A stretch of DNA of 64,000 nucleotides from Yoonia sp. SS1-5 (GTDB lineage: Bacteria; Pseudomonadota; Alphaproteobacteria; Rhodobacterales; Rhodobacteraceae). The notes under the pieces were generated by a model. The model did not search any database and had not been told where the DNA came from. It saw nothing but the letters and a program-made list of their open reading frames with translations. The position numbers and the translations under genes are program-made. Location: contig NZ_CP151767.2 in the NCBI RefSeq assembly GCF_038443705.2, positions 868,001 through 932,000 on the forward strand. Direction: 5' to 3'. Position 1 is the first letter of the stretch, and every line of letters starts with the position of its first letter. Positions 37,014 to 44,846 of this stretch are shown piece by piece.

Positions 37014-37423
37014 CTCAGGAATTCGGTGATCGCCGTGTAATTCTTGCGCGGTCCATTGACCACCCAAACCGCGCGCCAGCGCGGCCAATGCACAAAATCA
37101 TATCGAACGGTATAGGTATCCTCGCCACATAGATGGTCAGTCCCCGACACGTATCCTTGCGGCACAAAACTGTGAAATGGGCCGCCATCAGCAAACTGCA
37201 TATCAACGCCGGTTTCGGTGAACACCCAGATATAGCTTCGTGTTGCGGCCATCTGCGGCCCCTGCCCCATCTGCAGCGTGCCGGTCTCATCATAACGCAG
37301 GCGATCAGCAGCTAATTCAGTAAAAACAGCCCGCCCCTTCATCTGGCCCGCCTGCGCAGCCTGCTTGTCGGTGATCTGCCGGTCTAAAGACCATTCGCCG
37401 ATGAAATCAGTCGGTTTCAACAT
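37010..37423 (-). CDS. DUF6314 family protein
   Basis: A 137-residue soluble protein with compact beta-rich sequence: DFIGEWSLDRQITD, then GRAVFTELAADRLRYDETG, SYIWVFTETGVDMQFADGGPFHSF and HLCGEDTYTVRYDF. The alternation suggests a lipocalin-like barrel. Family assignment to DUF6314 is from likeness to small Rhodobacterales proteins of this plan. The function is not known. The stop codon is provided by the palindromic repeat. It overlaps no neighbour. The 109-residue gene upstream ends right at its start and is probably in the same unit. Confidence 0.65.
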   Translation of the reverse strand: MLKPTDFIGEWSLDRQITDKQAAQAGQMKGRAVFTELAADRLRYDETGTLQMGQGPQMAATRSYIWVFTETGVDMQFADGGPFHSFVPQGYVSGTDHLCGEDTYTVRYDFVHWPRWRAVWVVNGPRKNYTAITEFLR

Positions 37424-37753
37424 CTATTCTATAACCATCCCATCCGTCATGCTACCATCCACACCAATAAAGCGAATTTTGCCCGGCTTGACCATGACAT
37501 CATAGCAATCCCAACCATCGCTCGGCGGCCATTGGCTGCAATATTGATCGCCACGCACAGCCCAATATCCCCAACTGGCTTCGCCCGCATCATACACCGT
37601 ACGTCCAGAGGCGAAAAATGACTGCGTGGCATTGTCGTAAATCAGCGATTGGTCGCGCAAGGCCGCACTGATCGCGGGACCATCAGCCCATTGCCAATCC
37701 ACAGCCCCCGCCATGGCGGGCATCAGAACCGCCATCATCGCAAATCTGAACAT
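37424..37753 (-). CDS. Small secreted protein of unknown function
   Basis: A 109-residue protein with a signal peptide (MFRFAMMAVLMPAMAGAVDW, cleavage after AMAGA) and a short mature domain with many aromatic residues: SWGYWAVRGDQYCSQWPPSDGW. Two Cys residues (in DQYCSQW and GWDCYDV) may form a bridge. The frame is open far upstream, to 38503, but that part runs opposite to purB and is a shadow. Start at 37753 is the beginning of the signal. It ends one base before the next gene begins, suggesting co-transcription. Confidence 0.6.
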   Translation of the reverse strand: MFRFAMMAVLMPAMAGAVDWQWADGPAISAALRDQSLIYDNATQSFFASGRTVYDAGEASWGYWAVRGDQYCSQWPPSDGWDCYDVMVKPGKIRFIGVDGSMTDGMVIE

Positions 37754-37837
37754 CGCATCTCTCTCTTGAGGGTTCTGCCCACCGGGCTTATGACCGCACC
37801 GAAACGTCTCATGCCCCTCCATAAAGGTTTCCATATC

Positions 37838-39145
37838 ATGATCCCACGCTACGCACGCCCCGAAATGACAGCAATCTGGGATCCGGCAACCAAGTTTCGG
37901 ATATGGTACGAGATCGAGGCCCATGCCTGCGACGCACAAGCCGCGATTGGCGTGATCCCCAAGGAAAACGCCGCCGCCGTTTGGAAAGCCAAGGACGTTG
38001 AATTTGACGTGGCCCGCATCGACGAGATCGAGGCCGTGACAAAACATGACGTGATCGCCTTTCTGACGCATCTGGCCGAACATATCGGGGCAGAGGATGC
38101 GCGCTTTGTGCATCAGGGCATGACCTCCTCCGATGTTCTTGACACAACGCTGAACGTCCAACTGGTGCGCGCCGCGGACATTCTGCTGGCGGACATGGAT
38201 CGCGTGCTTGCGGCACTGAAAACCCGCGCGATCGAGCATAAGGACGACGTCCGGATCGGGCGCAGCCATGGTATCCATGCAGAACCAACCACGATGGGCC
38301 TGACCTTTGCGCGCTTCTACGCCGAAATGGATCGGGGTCGCGCACGCCTGCTGGCGGCCCGGGCCGAAATCGCAACCGGTGCCATCTCGGGCGCGGTTGG
38401 CACATTTGCCAATATCGACCCTTCGGTCGAGGAACATGTGTGTGCGAAAATGGGCCTGACCCCCGAGCCGATCAGCACCCAGGTCATCCCCCGTGACCGG
38501 CATGCGATGTTCTTTGCCACGCTGGGTGTCATCGCCTCAAGCATCGAAAATATCGCAACCGAAATCCGGCATATGCAGCGGACAGAGGTCCTTGAGGCCG
38601 AAGAGTTCTTTTCCAAGGGGCAAAAGGGCAGCTCTGCCATGCCCCATAAACGCAATCCGGTCCTGACCGAGAATCTGACAGGGCTCGCCCGACTGGTGCG
38701 GATGTCGGTGGTGCCGGCACTTGAGAATGTCACCCTCTGGCACGAGCGCGATATCAGCCACTCCTCGGTTGAACGGGCCATAGGTCCGGATACGACGATC
38801 ACGCTGGATTTTGCCTTGAACCGGCTTGCAGGCGTCATCGAAAAGTTGGTGATCTATCCCGGCAACATGCTGGCAAATATGAATAAATTCCGCGGTCTGG
38901 TCATGTCGCAGCGTGTGTTGCTCGCACTGACCCAGGCTGGTGTCAGCCGCGAGGACGCGTATCGGCTGGTCCAACGCAATGCGATGCGGGTCTGGGAGCA
39001 AGGGGCCGATTTCAAAACAGAGCTTCTGAACGATGCCGAGGTCAAGGCAGCGCTGTCATCGGCCGAAATCGAGGAAAAATTCGATCTTGGGTATCATACC
39101 AAACATGTCGATACGATTTTCGCCCGTGTGTTTGGCACGCGCTAG
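37838..39145 (+). CDS. purB: Adenylosuccinate lyase
   Basis: A 435-residue enzyme for two steps of purine synthesis, removing fumarate from SAICAR and adenylosuccinate. It starts MIPRYARPEMTAIWD, as usual for the family. Seen are TSSDVLDTTLNVQL (about 95), GRSHGIHAEPTTMGL with catalytic His (about 140), and the signature GSSAMPHKRNPVLTENLTG (about 265) with the flexible loop Ser. The frame extends upstream to 37649 but without family features. It lies convergent to luxI, separated by a strong hairpin. Confidence 0.96.
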   Translation: MIPRYARPEMTAIWDPATKFRIWYEIEAHACDAQAAIGVIPKENAAAVWKAKDVEFDVARIDEIEAVTKHDVIAFLTHLAEHIGAEDARFVHQGMTSSDVLDTTLNVQLVRAADILLADMDRVLAALKTRAIEHKDDVRIGRSHGIHAEPTTMGLTFARFYAEMDRGRARLLAARAEIATGAISGAVGTFANIDPSVEEHVCAKMGLTPEPISTQVIPRDRHAMFFATLGVIASSIENIATEIRHMQRTEVLEAEEFFSKGQKGSSAMPHKRNPVLTENLTGLARLVRMSVVPALENVTLWHERDISHSSVERAIGPDTTITLDFALNRLAGVIEKLVIYPGNMLANMNKFRGLVMSQRVLLALTQAGVSREDAYRLVQRNAMRVWEQGADFKTELLNDAEVKAALSSAEIEEKFDLGYHTKHVDTIFARVFGTR

Positions 39146-39151
39146 GAGAAA

Positions 39152-39184
39152 GTGACCGGCCGTATGTCCCGACCGGCCGGTCAC
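39152..39184. terminator. Hairpin between purB and luxI
   Basis: Inverted repeat GTGACCGGCC...GGCCGGTCAC with about 13 bases between the arms, seven bases past the purB stop. It is GC-rich but without a T run. A likely bidirectional terminator for purB and luxI. Confidence 0.55.
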
Positions 39185-39195
39185 CAGTGTTTCAT

Positions 39196-39888
39196 CTAGA
39201 TCACCGAGGGCGCATGTACTGGCAGTTGCTGCGGCACATGTGTCGCGCGCGGAACCTGCGATGGGATCACGTTCAATGTATCGGACTTGCGTCGATTGAT
39301 TGCGCTTGGCACGGTTGGCATGCTCACACAGGCATAGCGGCGGCCATCTTCGGCATTGCGGTAGGGATCACCGATTCGCACCGCATCGTAGCCCAGCTTG
39401 CGCAATGTCCGCGCCATCGCCAGCGGTGAAAGTGACATCAGTTCTGTCGCACCCTGCTTGCGGGCCACGCCGATCGCGCCATCCAGCATCAGTGACAGGC
39501 ACTCCGACCGTTCGGCCCCTGTTGTGACCTCGTCCGAAATGACGACCCGGGTAACTTCCCAGACATTCGCCGTGGCATCTGCTTTTGGCAAAATATCCGC
39601 TGGAATCCCGATGAGCTTTCCTGCGACAGCATCACGCAGCATATACGTATGCGAACCCCATTTGGCCGTTGTGGCCATGACACGCGCGCCGCCTACAACT
39701 TCGCCGTCACGCAACGCCAGCGAATAGTACGCAGTGGGGTTGTCGTACTGGTCCATCTCGACATCGTCATCATGCGGGATCTGCCATCCAAGCTGATCTA
39801 CAAAGAACCGCTTACGCAGTCCCAGGAAATCATAGAATGCGGAGCCATACTTATGAAGCTGCGCCAGATTAAACGTAATATTTTCCAT
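39196..39888 (-). CDS. LuxI family N-acyl-homoserine lactone synthase
   Basis: A 230-residue autoinducer synthase that joins an acyl-ACP and S-adenosylmethionine. The conserved Arg, Phe, Trp and acidic residues are in LRKRFFVDQLGW and EMDQYDN (residues about 25-50). GGARVMATT (about 65) has the usual Arg, and WEVTRVVIS (about 110) has the Glu-Arg pair. The last 30 residues form an unstructured tail that is not part of the family core. The start at 39888 is preceded by GAGAGAAAG. It lies downstream of the luxR-type gene, 167 bases away, on the same strand. Confidence 0.93.
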   Translation of the reverse strand: MENITFNLAQLHKYGSAFYDFLGLRKRFFVDQLGWQIPHDDDVEMDQYDNPTAYYSLALRDGEVVGGARVMATTAKWGSHTYMLRDAVAGKLIGIPADILPKADATANVWEVTRVVISDEVTTGAERSECLSLMLDGAIGVARKQGATELMSLSPLAMARTLRKLGYDAVRIGDPYRNAEDGRRYACVSMPTVPSAINRRKSDTLNVIPSQVPRATHVPQQLPVHAPSVI

Positions 39889-40055
39889 AGTGATCTTTCT
39901 CTCTGCTATACGGCGAGTGGGGTGTTGATCCACAGCCATTGATTGTTGCGTGTACTACAGCAGCTACAAATTAGCTCGAATTGTTCGGAAAGGTGAGAAA
40001 AATCAACGTCAACTTCGAAACTGTTCAAAATTGGCGCTTAATAGCAGCTTAAAGG

Positions 40056-40664
40056 CTATATCAGCCCGTATTGACTCGCCAAGGTCGCGGCCTGCGTACC
40101 GGTCTTGGCACCAAGTTTCAGCTTGGCATTTTTCAGACGTTGCTTGACAGCACCTTCGCTGACACTCAACTCATGGGCGATTTCCTTGAGGCGTTTACCA
40201 TCCTTTACCATGCTCAAAGCTTCCAATTCAGCACGAGTCAAGTTGGTCGGCGGTGCCGTTTCATTGTGCCGTCTGGTCAGAAACGCCTTCAACAGCTTGA
40301 CTTCCAAATCGGTATATTCGCGGTCAGAACGGGTGAAAGACCCAAAGGAACGCTGCCCATCCGGGCTGCCATCAAAAATGGAAATCGTCACGCCGTACCG
40401 CATGCCAAAGGCCTGCGCCTGCCTGACGATTTTTTTCGGATCGTCCAGCGGAAGATCGCTCCAACGGCAGGTGCCGACATTGCCGTATGCCCATCTAACA
40501 ACTGGATCAAAAAGCATAAAACGATGGTTGGTGTAATGCTCAACCCAGTCGGGCGGCAGTTCATTAACCTCTTCCATCGGGAATGCAAACCCGATCCTTA
40601 GTGCTATGTAATATCCCGCTGGAGCTAGCTGTCTAATCTCCTCCGGGCCCATGAGTGCCGACAT
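40056..40664 (-). CDS. LuxR family AHL-dependent transcriptional regulator
   Basis: A 202-residue regulator. The N-terminal AHL-binding domain (1-140) shows the family pattern: DWVEHYTNHRFMLFDPVVRW (Trp, Tyr, Asp, Pro), CRWSDLP (Trp), FGMRYGVTISI (Gly). The C-terminal HTH is LTRAELEALSMV, then GKRLKEIAHELSVSEGAVKQRLKNAKLKLG at 150-190. It precedes the luxI-type gene on the same strand, and its start is 138 bases from a divergent gene that encodes a close relative of its N-terminal half. Regulation of luxI is likely. Confidence 0.94.
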   Translation of the reverse strand: MSALMGPEEIRQLAPAGYYIALRIGFAFPMEEVNELPPDWVEHYTNHRFMLFDPVVRWAYGNVGTCRWSDLPLDDPKKIVRQAQAFGMRYGVTISIFDGSPDGQRSFGSFTRSDREYTDLEVKLLKAFLTRRHNETAPPTNLTRAELEALSMVKDGKRLKEIAHELSVSEGAVKQRLKNAKLKLGAKTGTQAATLASQYGLI

Positions 40665-40802
40665 TCAAGTACCTCGAGGCTTCCTTTTCGCATAAAAGCC
40701 TTGTTGCCTTTGCACTGTTATACCTACAATGGCGATACGCAATGCCCTCATTGAGAGTATTTCGAACGTAATGTGTTTGGCAACCGGAAAGCGAGTACCA
40801 GA

Positions 40803-41306
40803 ATGTCTCGGACGCAAGTGGAGATCAGTGGGGTCTTGGGCGAGTTAAAAGAGTTGGCACCGGCCGGGTACGCGATTGGTCTGCAGATCAAATACACAAC
40901 GCCGAAATTCATGTTTCAAAGCTACAGCAAAGACTGGCTCAACTACTACTCACAAAATGGTTTGCTGATGAACGATCCCACGCTTGGCTGGGGTTTCGAG
41001 AATGTCGGCGCTGTGCGCTGGTCCAAACTGGCTGACCAGGACACGGCTGGCGTTCTCAAGATGGCGGCGGAATATGGCATCAATTTTGGAATCACCTGCG
41101 CCAAGGAAACCAATGACAGTGACGGCATTCGCAGCATTGGCAGTTTTGCCCGCGGCGACAGGGACTTCACCGATGATGAGGTCCGCAAGATTTCTTTGGC
41201 ATTTGACGAATTGCACGATGGCACCGAACATCAGGCGCAACTGTCCCCCGACACGGTGACGCAGCTGAAAAACATGTCGGTCATGGTCACACATCCGGGG
41301 TCCTGA
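40803..41306 (+). CDS. AHL-binding-domain protein without DNA-binding domain
   Basis: A 167-residue protein that matches only the ligand domain of the neighbouring LuxR. DWLNYYSQNGLLMNDPTLGW keeps Trp, Tyr, Asp and Pro, RWSKL keeps the next Trp, and YGINFGITCA keeps the Gly. Then GSFARGDRDFTDDEVRKI parallels GSFTRSDREYTDLEVKLL of the LuxR. The sequence stops after LSPDTVTQLKNMSVMVTHPGS, at the point where the HTH would begin. No HTH is found in the following bases in any frame. It may sequester AHL or form inactive heterodimers, as TrlR-type proteins do. A GTG ten codons upstream is an alternative start. Confidence 0.85.
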   Translation: MSRTQVEISGVLGELKELAPAGYAIGLQIKYTTPKFMFQSYSKDWLNYYSQNGLLMNDPTLGWGFENVGAVRWSKLADQDTAGVLKMAAEYGINFGITCAKETNDSDGIRSIGSFARGDRDFTDDEVRKISLAFDELHDGTEHQAQLSPDTVTQLKNMSVMVTHPGS

Positions 41307-41357
41307 TCCCCTTTTGTTCCTAACCATTCCTTTACGCTAGCGCGCTATGAATCCGGC

Positions 41358-42401
41358 ATGGATTTTTCAAACAATACTGCCGGTACGGCCGCACTGACCC
41401 GCCGACGCAAGGCGGCGATGATTGTGCAAATGCTCATCAGTGATGGTGGCAGCCTGTCTTTGTCGCGCCTGCCCGAAGGGTTGCAAGAGGTGCTGACCGG
41501 GGAACTGGGCGCAATACGTCTTGTGGATAAGGGCACCGTCTCTGCCGTTGCCGAAGAATTCGTGACAGAGTTGGAGGCCGTTGGCCTTGCCGCCCCCGGA
41601 ACCCGCGATGGCGCGATCATGGCGCTGGCGGACCATCTTAGCCCCTCGCTGGCGGACAGGTTGCGCGCGCAAACCGATGGCGTGCGCAACGGGGATCATT
41701 GGCCGCGCATTGTCGACCTTCCCATCGAAACCATTGTTGACATGATGACAGCGGAAAGCATCGAAATCTGCGCGGTCGCCTTGTCGAAACTGCCTGTGTC
41801 AAAGGCCGCAAACGTCCTGGCCAAAACGCCGGGCGACCGCGCGCGCCGCATCACCTTTGCGATGTCAAAAACCGCCGACATCACACCCGATGCCGTCCGG
41901 CGCATCGGCGCATCGCTGGCCAAGGAATATGGCCGCCCCCGCGACATCGCCTTTGAAAAGGCGCCGGTCCCGCGCCTTGGCGCGATACTGAATTCCACGG
42001 TCACCGACACCCGCGAGGACGTGCTGGAAGGGCTCACATCCATGGACCCCGGCTTTGCGACCGAAGTGCGCAAGGCTATCTTTACGTTCAAGGATATCGC
42101 CTACCGGGTCAAAGCGGTCGATATCCCCAACAGCCTGCGCAGCATTGATGGCGCGGATTTGACCAAGGCCCTGACCGCCGCGCTGGCCGGCGAAGAGGCG
42201 CTGCAGAAATCGGCCGAGTTCATATTGGCATCGCTGTCACAGCGCATGGCCACGCAACTCCGCGAGGAGGTGCAGGAATTCGGTAAGATCAAGAAGGCGG
42301 ATGGTGAAACCGCGATGGCAGCGGTCACAAAGGCCATTCGCGATCTTGTAGATGCTGGCGTGATTACCCTGATCGACCCCGATGAACAGGATGAAGAATA
42401 G
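41358..42401 (+). CDS. fliG: FliG-like flagellar motor switch protein
   Basis: A 347-residue protein with the plan of FliG, the rotor protein that sets direction of flagellar rotation. The N-terminal domain has LTRRRKAAMIVQMLISDGG near residue 14. The middle region is helical. The C-terminal torque domain has RKAIFTFKDIAYRVKAVDI, then LRSIDGADLTKALTAALAGEE with charged residues used for stator contact. No other flagellar gene is near, so it is solitary here. Divergence from standard FliG is considerable, so a related rotor role is possible. Confidence 0.75.
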   Translation: MDFSNNTAGTAALTRRRKAAMIVQMLISDGGSLSLSRLPEGLQEVLTGELGAIRLVDKGTVSAVAEEFVTELEAVGLAAPGTRDGAIMALADHLSPSLADRLRAQTDGVRNGDHWPRIVDLPIETIVDMMTAESIEICAVALSKLPVSKAANVLAKTPGDRARRITFAMSKTADITPDAVRRIGASLAKEYGRPRDIAFEKAPVPRLGAILNSTVTDTREDVLEGLTSMDPGFATEVRKAIFTFKDIAYRVKAVDIPNSLRSIDGADLTKALTAALAGEEALQKSAEFILASLSQRMATQLREEVQEFGKIKKADGETAMAAVTKAIRDLVDAGVITLIDPDEQDEE

Positions 42402-42551
42402 CGCACAACGACAGCAATCACGGGAATTGGGGCCAGCCATTTGGGTAAGGCGATCACCACCCTATTGTCGCCCTGTTCCTGAAGTTTTCGCATGATTGCC
42501 AGCGTTGAAAACGCATGGACAGCCACGCCGCATCTGTCATAGCCTTAGCGC

Positions 42552-42902
42552 ATGACACAGACTGATGAACCATTTGACGGACGCCGCTGGCATGACATGG
42601 GCGGGCAGCCCGCGGGCCCTGTACCAGATGATCAGCACGACTTTTCCATATGGGAAAAACGCATTGATGCGCTGATGGTGATCAGTTCCACCAAGGGGTA
42701 TTTCACCGTCGACGGCCTGCGCCGGGTGCTCGAGGATATGGGCCCGGATGCATTTGATACGATGACCTACTATGAACGCTGGATGGCCTCGATCAATCAA
42801 AACCTGATTGAAGCAGGCGTCTACAGCACCGCAGAACTTGCACAAAAAATGTCCGAAGTCGCATCGCGGGGCAACACCTATGGGGATGCCGCCGGTGGGT
42901 AA
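42552..42902 (+). CDS. Nitrile hydratase/thiocyanate hydrolase beta-type subunit, N-terminal half
   Basis: A 116-residue protein equal to the first half of nitrile hydratase beta: RRWHDMGGQPAGPV at the start, then DFSIWEKRIDALMVI, and YYERWMASINQNLIEAGVYSTAEL near the end. In three-subunit enzymes such as thiocyanate hydrolase the beta-type chain is split in this way. The next gene encodes the other half, and its start overlaps this stop. Together with the third gene it should form the hydratase. The start at 42552 fits the family. Confidence 0.8.
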   Translation: MTQTDEPFDGRRWHDMGGQPAGPVPDDQHDFSIWEKRIDALMVISSTKGYFTVDGLRRVLEDMGPDAFDTMTYYERWMASINQNLIEAGVYSTAELAQKMSEVASRGNTYGDAAGG

Positions 42903-43182
42903 GCGCCATTATATGCGGGTCCGCGCCGACATGCCGCCCGGCCATGTGCGTACGCCGGCCTATCTGCGCGGCAAGACCGGATGGGTCGAACGCGTTCTGG
43001 GCCCCTTTCCAAACCCCGAACAACTGGCATATGGGCATCAGGGTGAGAACCTGTCCCTGATGCGTGTTCGCTTTACCATGGGGGACATATGGGGCGCTGC
43101 GGCGGAGAACCCGCAAGACACGCTTGATGCCGAAATCTATAGCCATTGGCTGGAACCAGCAGAGCCGCCGCATGCCACATGA
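42880..43182 (+). CDS. Nitrile hydratase/thiocyanate hydrolase beta-type subunit, C-terminal half
   Basis: A 100-residue protein equal to the SH3-like C-terminal part of nitrile hydratase beta: YMRVRADMPPGHVRTPAYLRG, then KTGWVERVLGPF and LMRVRFTMGDIWGAA. The segment GHVRTPAYLRGK is the family hallmark. Start is the first of two in-frame ATGs (42880 or 42886), just inside the end of the previous gene. The alpha-type gene starts inside its 3' end, so all three are coupled. It corresponds to the alpha chain of thiocyanate hydrolase. Confidence 0.78.
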   Translation: MGMPPVGKRHYMRVRADMPPGHVRTPAYLRGKTGWVERVLGPFPNPEQLAYGHQGENLSLMRVRFTMGDIWGAAAENPQDTLDAEIYSHWLEPAEPPHAT

Positions 43183-43837
43183 TCATCACGACCACCTGTC
43201 GCCATCGGGCCACCCCTACCGTCCGGACAATGACCAGCCGCTGACATACTGGCAGCAGATGGAAATCGCCGTGCGTGAAATCCTGATTGCAAAAGGCATC
43301 ACAACCGCCGCCGAGATCAACGCGCAGATTGACGCGATGGACGCGCGCAACCCGGCGCATGGGGCCGCTGTGGTAGCGCGCGCCTGGACAGATCCGGCAT
43401 TTCGTGATGATCTGATGGCCGATGCCAGTGCAGCCAGCGCCGCCATGGGTTTTGACATCGGGCCGATGAAACTTATCGCCGTCGAAAACACGGCAGAGGT
43501 CCATAACGTGATCGTCTGCACGCTGTGTTCCTGCTACCCGCGCAATCTGCTGGGATTGCCGCCGGATTGGTACAAGTCGCGCGCTTACCGATCCCGCACC
43601 GTCAAAGAACCGCGCAAGGTGTTGGCTGAATTTGGCGTCACCCTCCCCGAGGACGTGACCGTGCGGGTCCATGACAGCACAGCCGATATGCGCTACATCG
43701 TCATCCCCGCCAGGCCAGCTGACACCGATGGTTGGTCTGCCGATCAACTTGCGGGGCTGGTGACACGCGACAGCATGATCGGCACCGGGTTGGCCAAGAC
43801 CCCGGCGGCGCTTGCCGGGACGGAAACAGGCGGATAA
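43172..43837 (+). CDS. Cobalt-type nitrile hydratase alpha / thiocyanate hydrolase gamma-type subunit
   Basis: A 221-residue catalytic subunit. The metal claw is VCTLCSCYPRNLLG near residue 111. Thr in the C-T-L-C-S-C motif marks cobalt rather than iron enzymes. After it comes PPDWYKSRAYRSRTVKEPRKVLAEFG, the conserved stretch that supports the active site. The N-terminus MPHDHHDHLSPSGHP is rich in His and could bind metal. It starts in the 3' end of the previous gene (ATG at 43172). No cobalt activator gene is seen nearby. It hydrates nitriles or thiocyanate; the substrate cannot be told. Confidence 0.85.
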   Translation: MPHDHHDHLSPSGHPYRPDNDQPLTYWQQMEIAVREILIAKGITTAAEINAQIDAMDARNPAHGAAVVARAWTDPAFRDDLMADASAASAAMGFDIGPMKLIAVENTAEVHNVIVCTLCSCYPRNLLGLPPDWYKSRAYRSRTVKEPRKVLAEFGVTLPEDVTVRVHDSTADMRYIVIPARPADTDGWSADQLAGLVTRDSMIGTGLAKTPAALAGTETGG

Positions 43838-43847
43838 GCAGACATGT

Positions 43848-44756
43848 ATGACCCGCCAAATCACGGATACACCGCCCCCCACGGGCTCTACCACTGATTG
43901 GCTGGCGGATCGCGCCTTGCGCGGCCTGATCAATGTTGTCCTCAAATTACCATATGAAACCCGGGTTCCGATGATGGGGTCTGCCTTGCGGCGCGCGATT
44001 GGGCCACTGACCGGTTACCGCCAACGTGCCGAAGACAATATTGCGCTGATCTATCCGGATATGGGCCCCTATGATCGGCGCGCAATGGCCGAGGCCTGTT
44101 GCGACAATTTCGGACGCACCATCATTGAAAACTATTCCTGGCAGGATTTCGGCAAGCGCCTGTCAGAAACAGCGCCCACCGGCCCCGGGCTGGCAGCGCT
44201 TGCGCAGGCCAGCGCAGACAAGCGGCCCGTCATTTTTGTCACGGCGCATTTCGGCAATCACGAAGCACCGCGTCAGGTATTGACCCGGATGGGGTATGAA
44301 ATCGGTGGGCTCTATCGCCCCATGCAGAACAGCTATTTCAATGCCCATTACGCGGCCACAATGACCTCATGGGGTGGGCCGGTTTTTGCACAAGGTCGGC
44401 GCGGCACGATGGGCTTTACCCGACATCTGAAATCAGGCGGCATGGGCACGTTGCTTTTTGATGTCTCCGCCAAGGGTATTGCCCTGCCCTTTCTTGGCCA
44501 GCCTGCACATACATCAACGTCCGCCGCTGACATCGCCTTGCGACTGAACGCGGTCATTATCCCCTATTTTGGCATCCGACAGCCAGACGGTCTGTCATTC
44601 GCTGTCGAGGTTGAGGCACCAATTGCACATACCACCGCGCCTGACATGATGCTTGCGATCACCCAAAGGCTCGAGGCGCAGATCGCCCGCAATCCCCATC
44701 AGTGGTTCTGGGTGCATCGCCGTTGGAAAGCCCGCAAAAACGCCTCCAGCGTTTGA
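43848..44756 (+). CDS. Lysophospholipid/lipid A acyltransferase family protein (LpxL-like)
   Basis: A 302-residue membrane-associated acyltransferase. Motifs of the family are VTAHFGNHEAPRQVL (H-x4-E pattern near residue 130), the GLYRPMQNSYFNAHY segment (about 160), and MGTLLFDVSAKGIALPFLG (about 205). LpxL-like enzymes add secondary acyl chains to lipid A. The short N-terminal hydrophobic part (RGLINVVLKLPYE) may attach to the membrane. It starts ten bases after the nitrile hydratase gene and may be co-transcribed, though no functional link is known. Confidence 0.82.
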   Translation: MTRQITDTPPPTGSTTDWLADRALRGLINVVLKLPYETRVPMMGSALRRAIGPLTGYRQRAEDNIALIYPDMGPYDRRAMAEACCDNFGRTIIENYSWQDFGKRLSETAPTGPGLAALAQASADKRPVIFVTAHFGNHEAPRQVLTRMGYEIGGLYRPMQNSYFNAHYAATMTSWGGPVFAQGRRGTMGFTRHLKSGGMGTLLFDVSAKGIALPFLGQPAHTSTSAADIALRLNAVIIPYFGIRQPDGLSFAVEVEAPIAHTTAPDMMLAITQRLEAQIARNPHQWFWVHRRWKARKNASSV

Positions 44757-44762
44757 CGAAAT

Positions 44763-44831
44763 ACCTGATACATCAAATATCCCCTAACGCGTTGAAATCT
44801 TTGATTTCAGGCAGCGTTAGGTAATTCAGGT
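44763..44831. terminator. Nested hairpin between convergent genes
   Basis: Three inverted repeats in one another: ACCTGA/TCAGGT at the ends, CCTAACGC/GCGTTAGG in the middle and TGAAATC/GATTTCA around a short loop. A T run follows. It separates the acyltransferase and DUF1223 genes and can end both. Confidence 0.6.
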
Positions 44832-44846
44832 TTTTCGCATAACGCT

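Noticed and set aside
39889..40055. A lux-box palindrome between luxR and luxI
   Set aside because: I looked for an 18-20 base dyad such as those bound by LuxR-type proteins. Only short imperfect matches (around AATTAGCTCGAATT) were seen, which is not enough.
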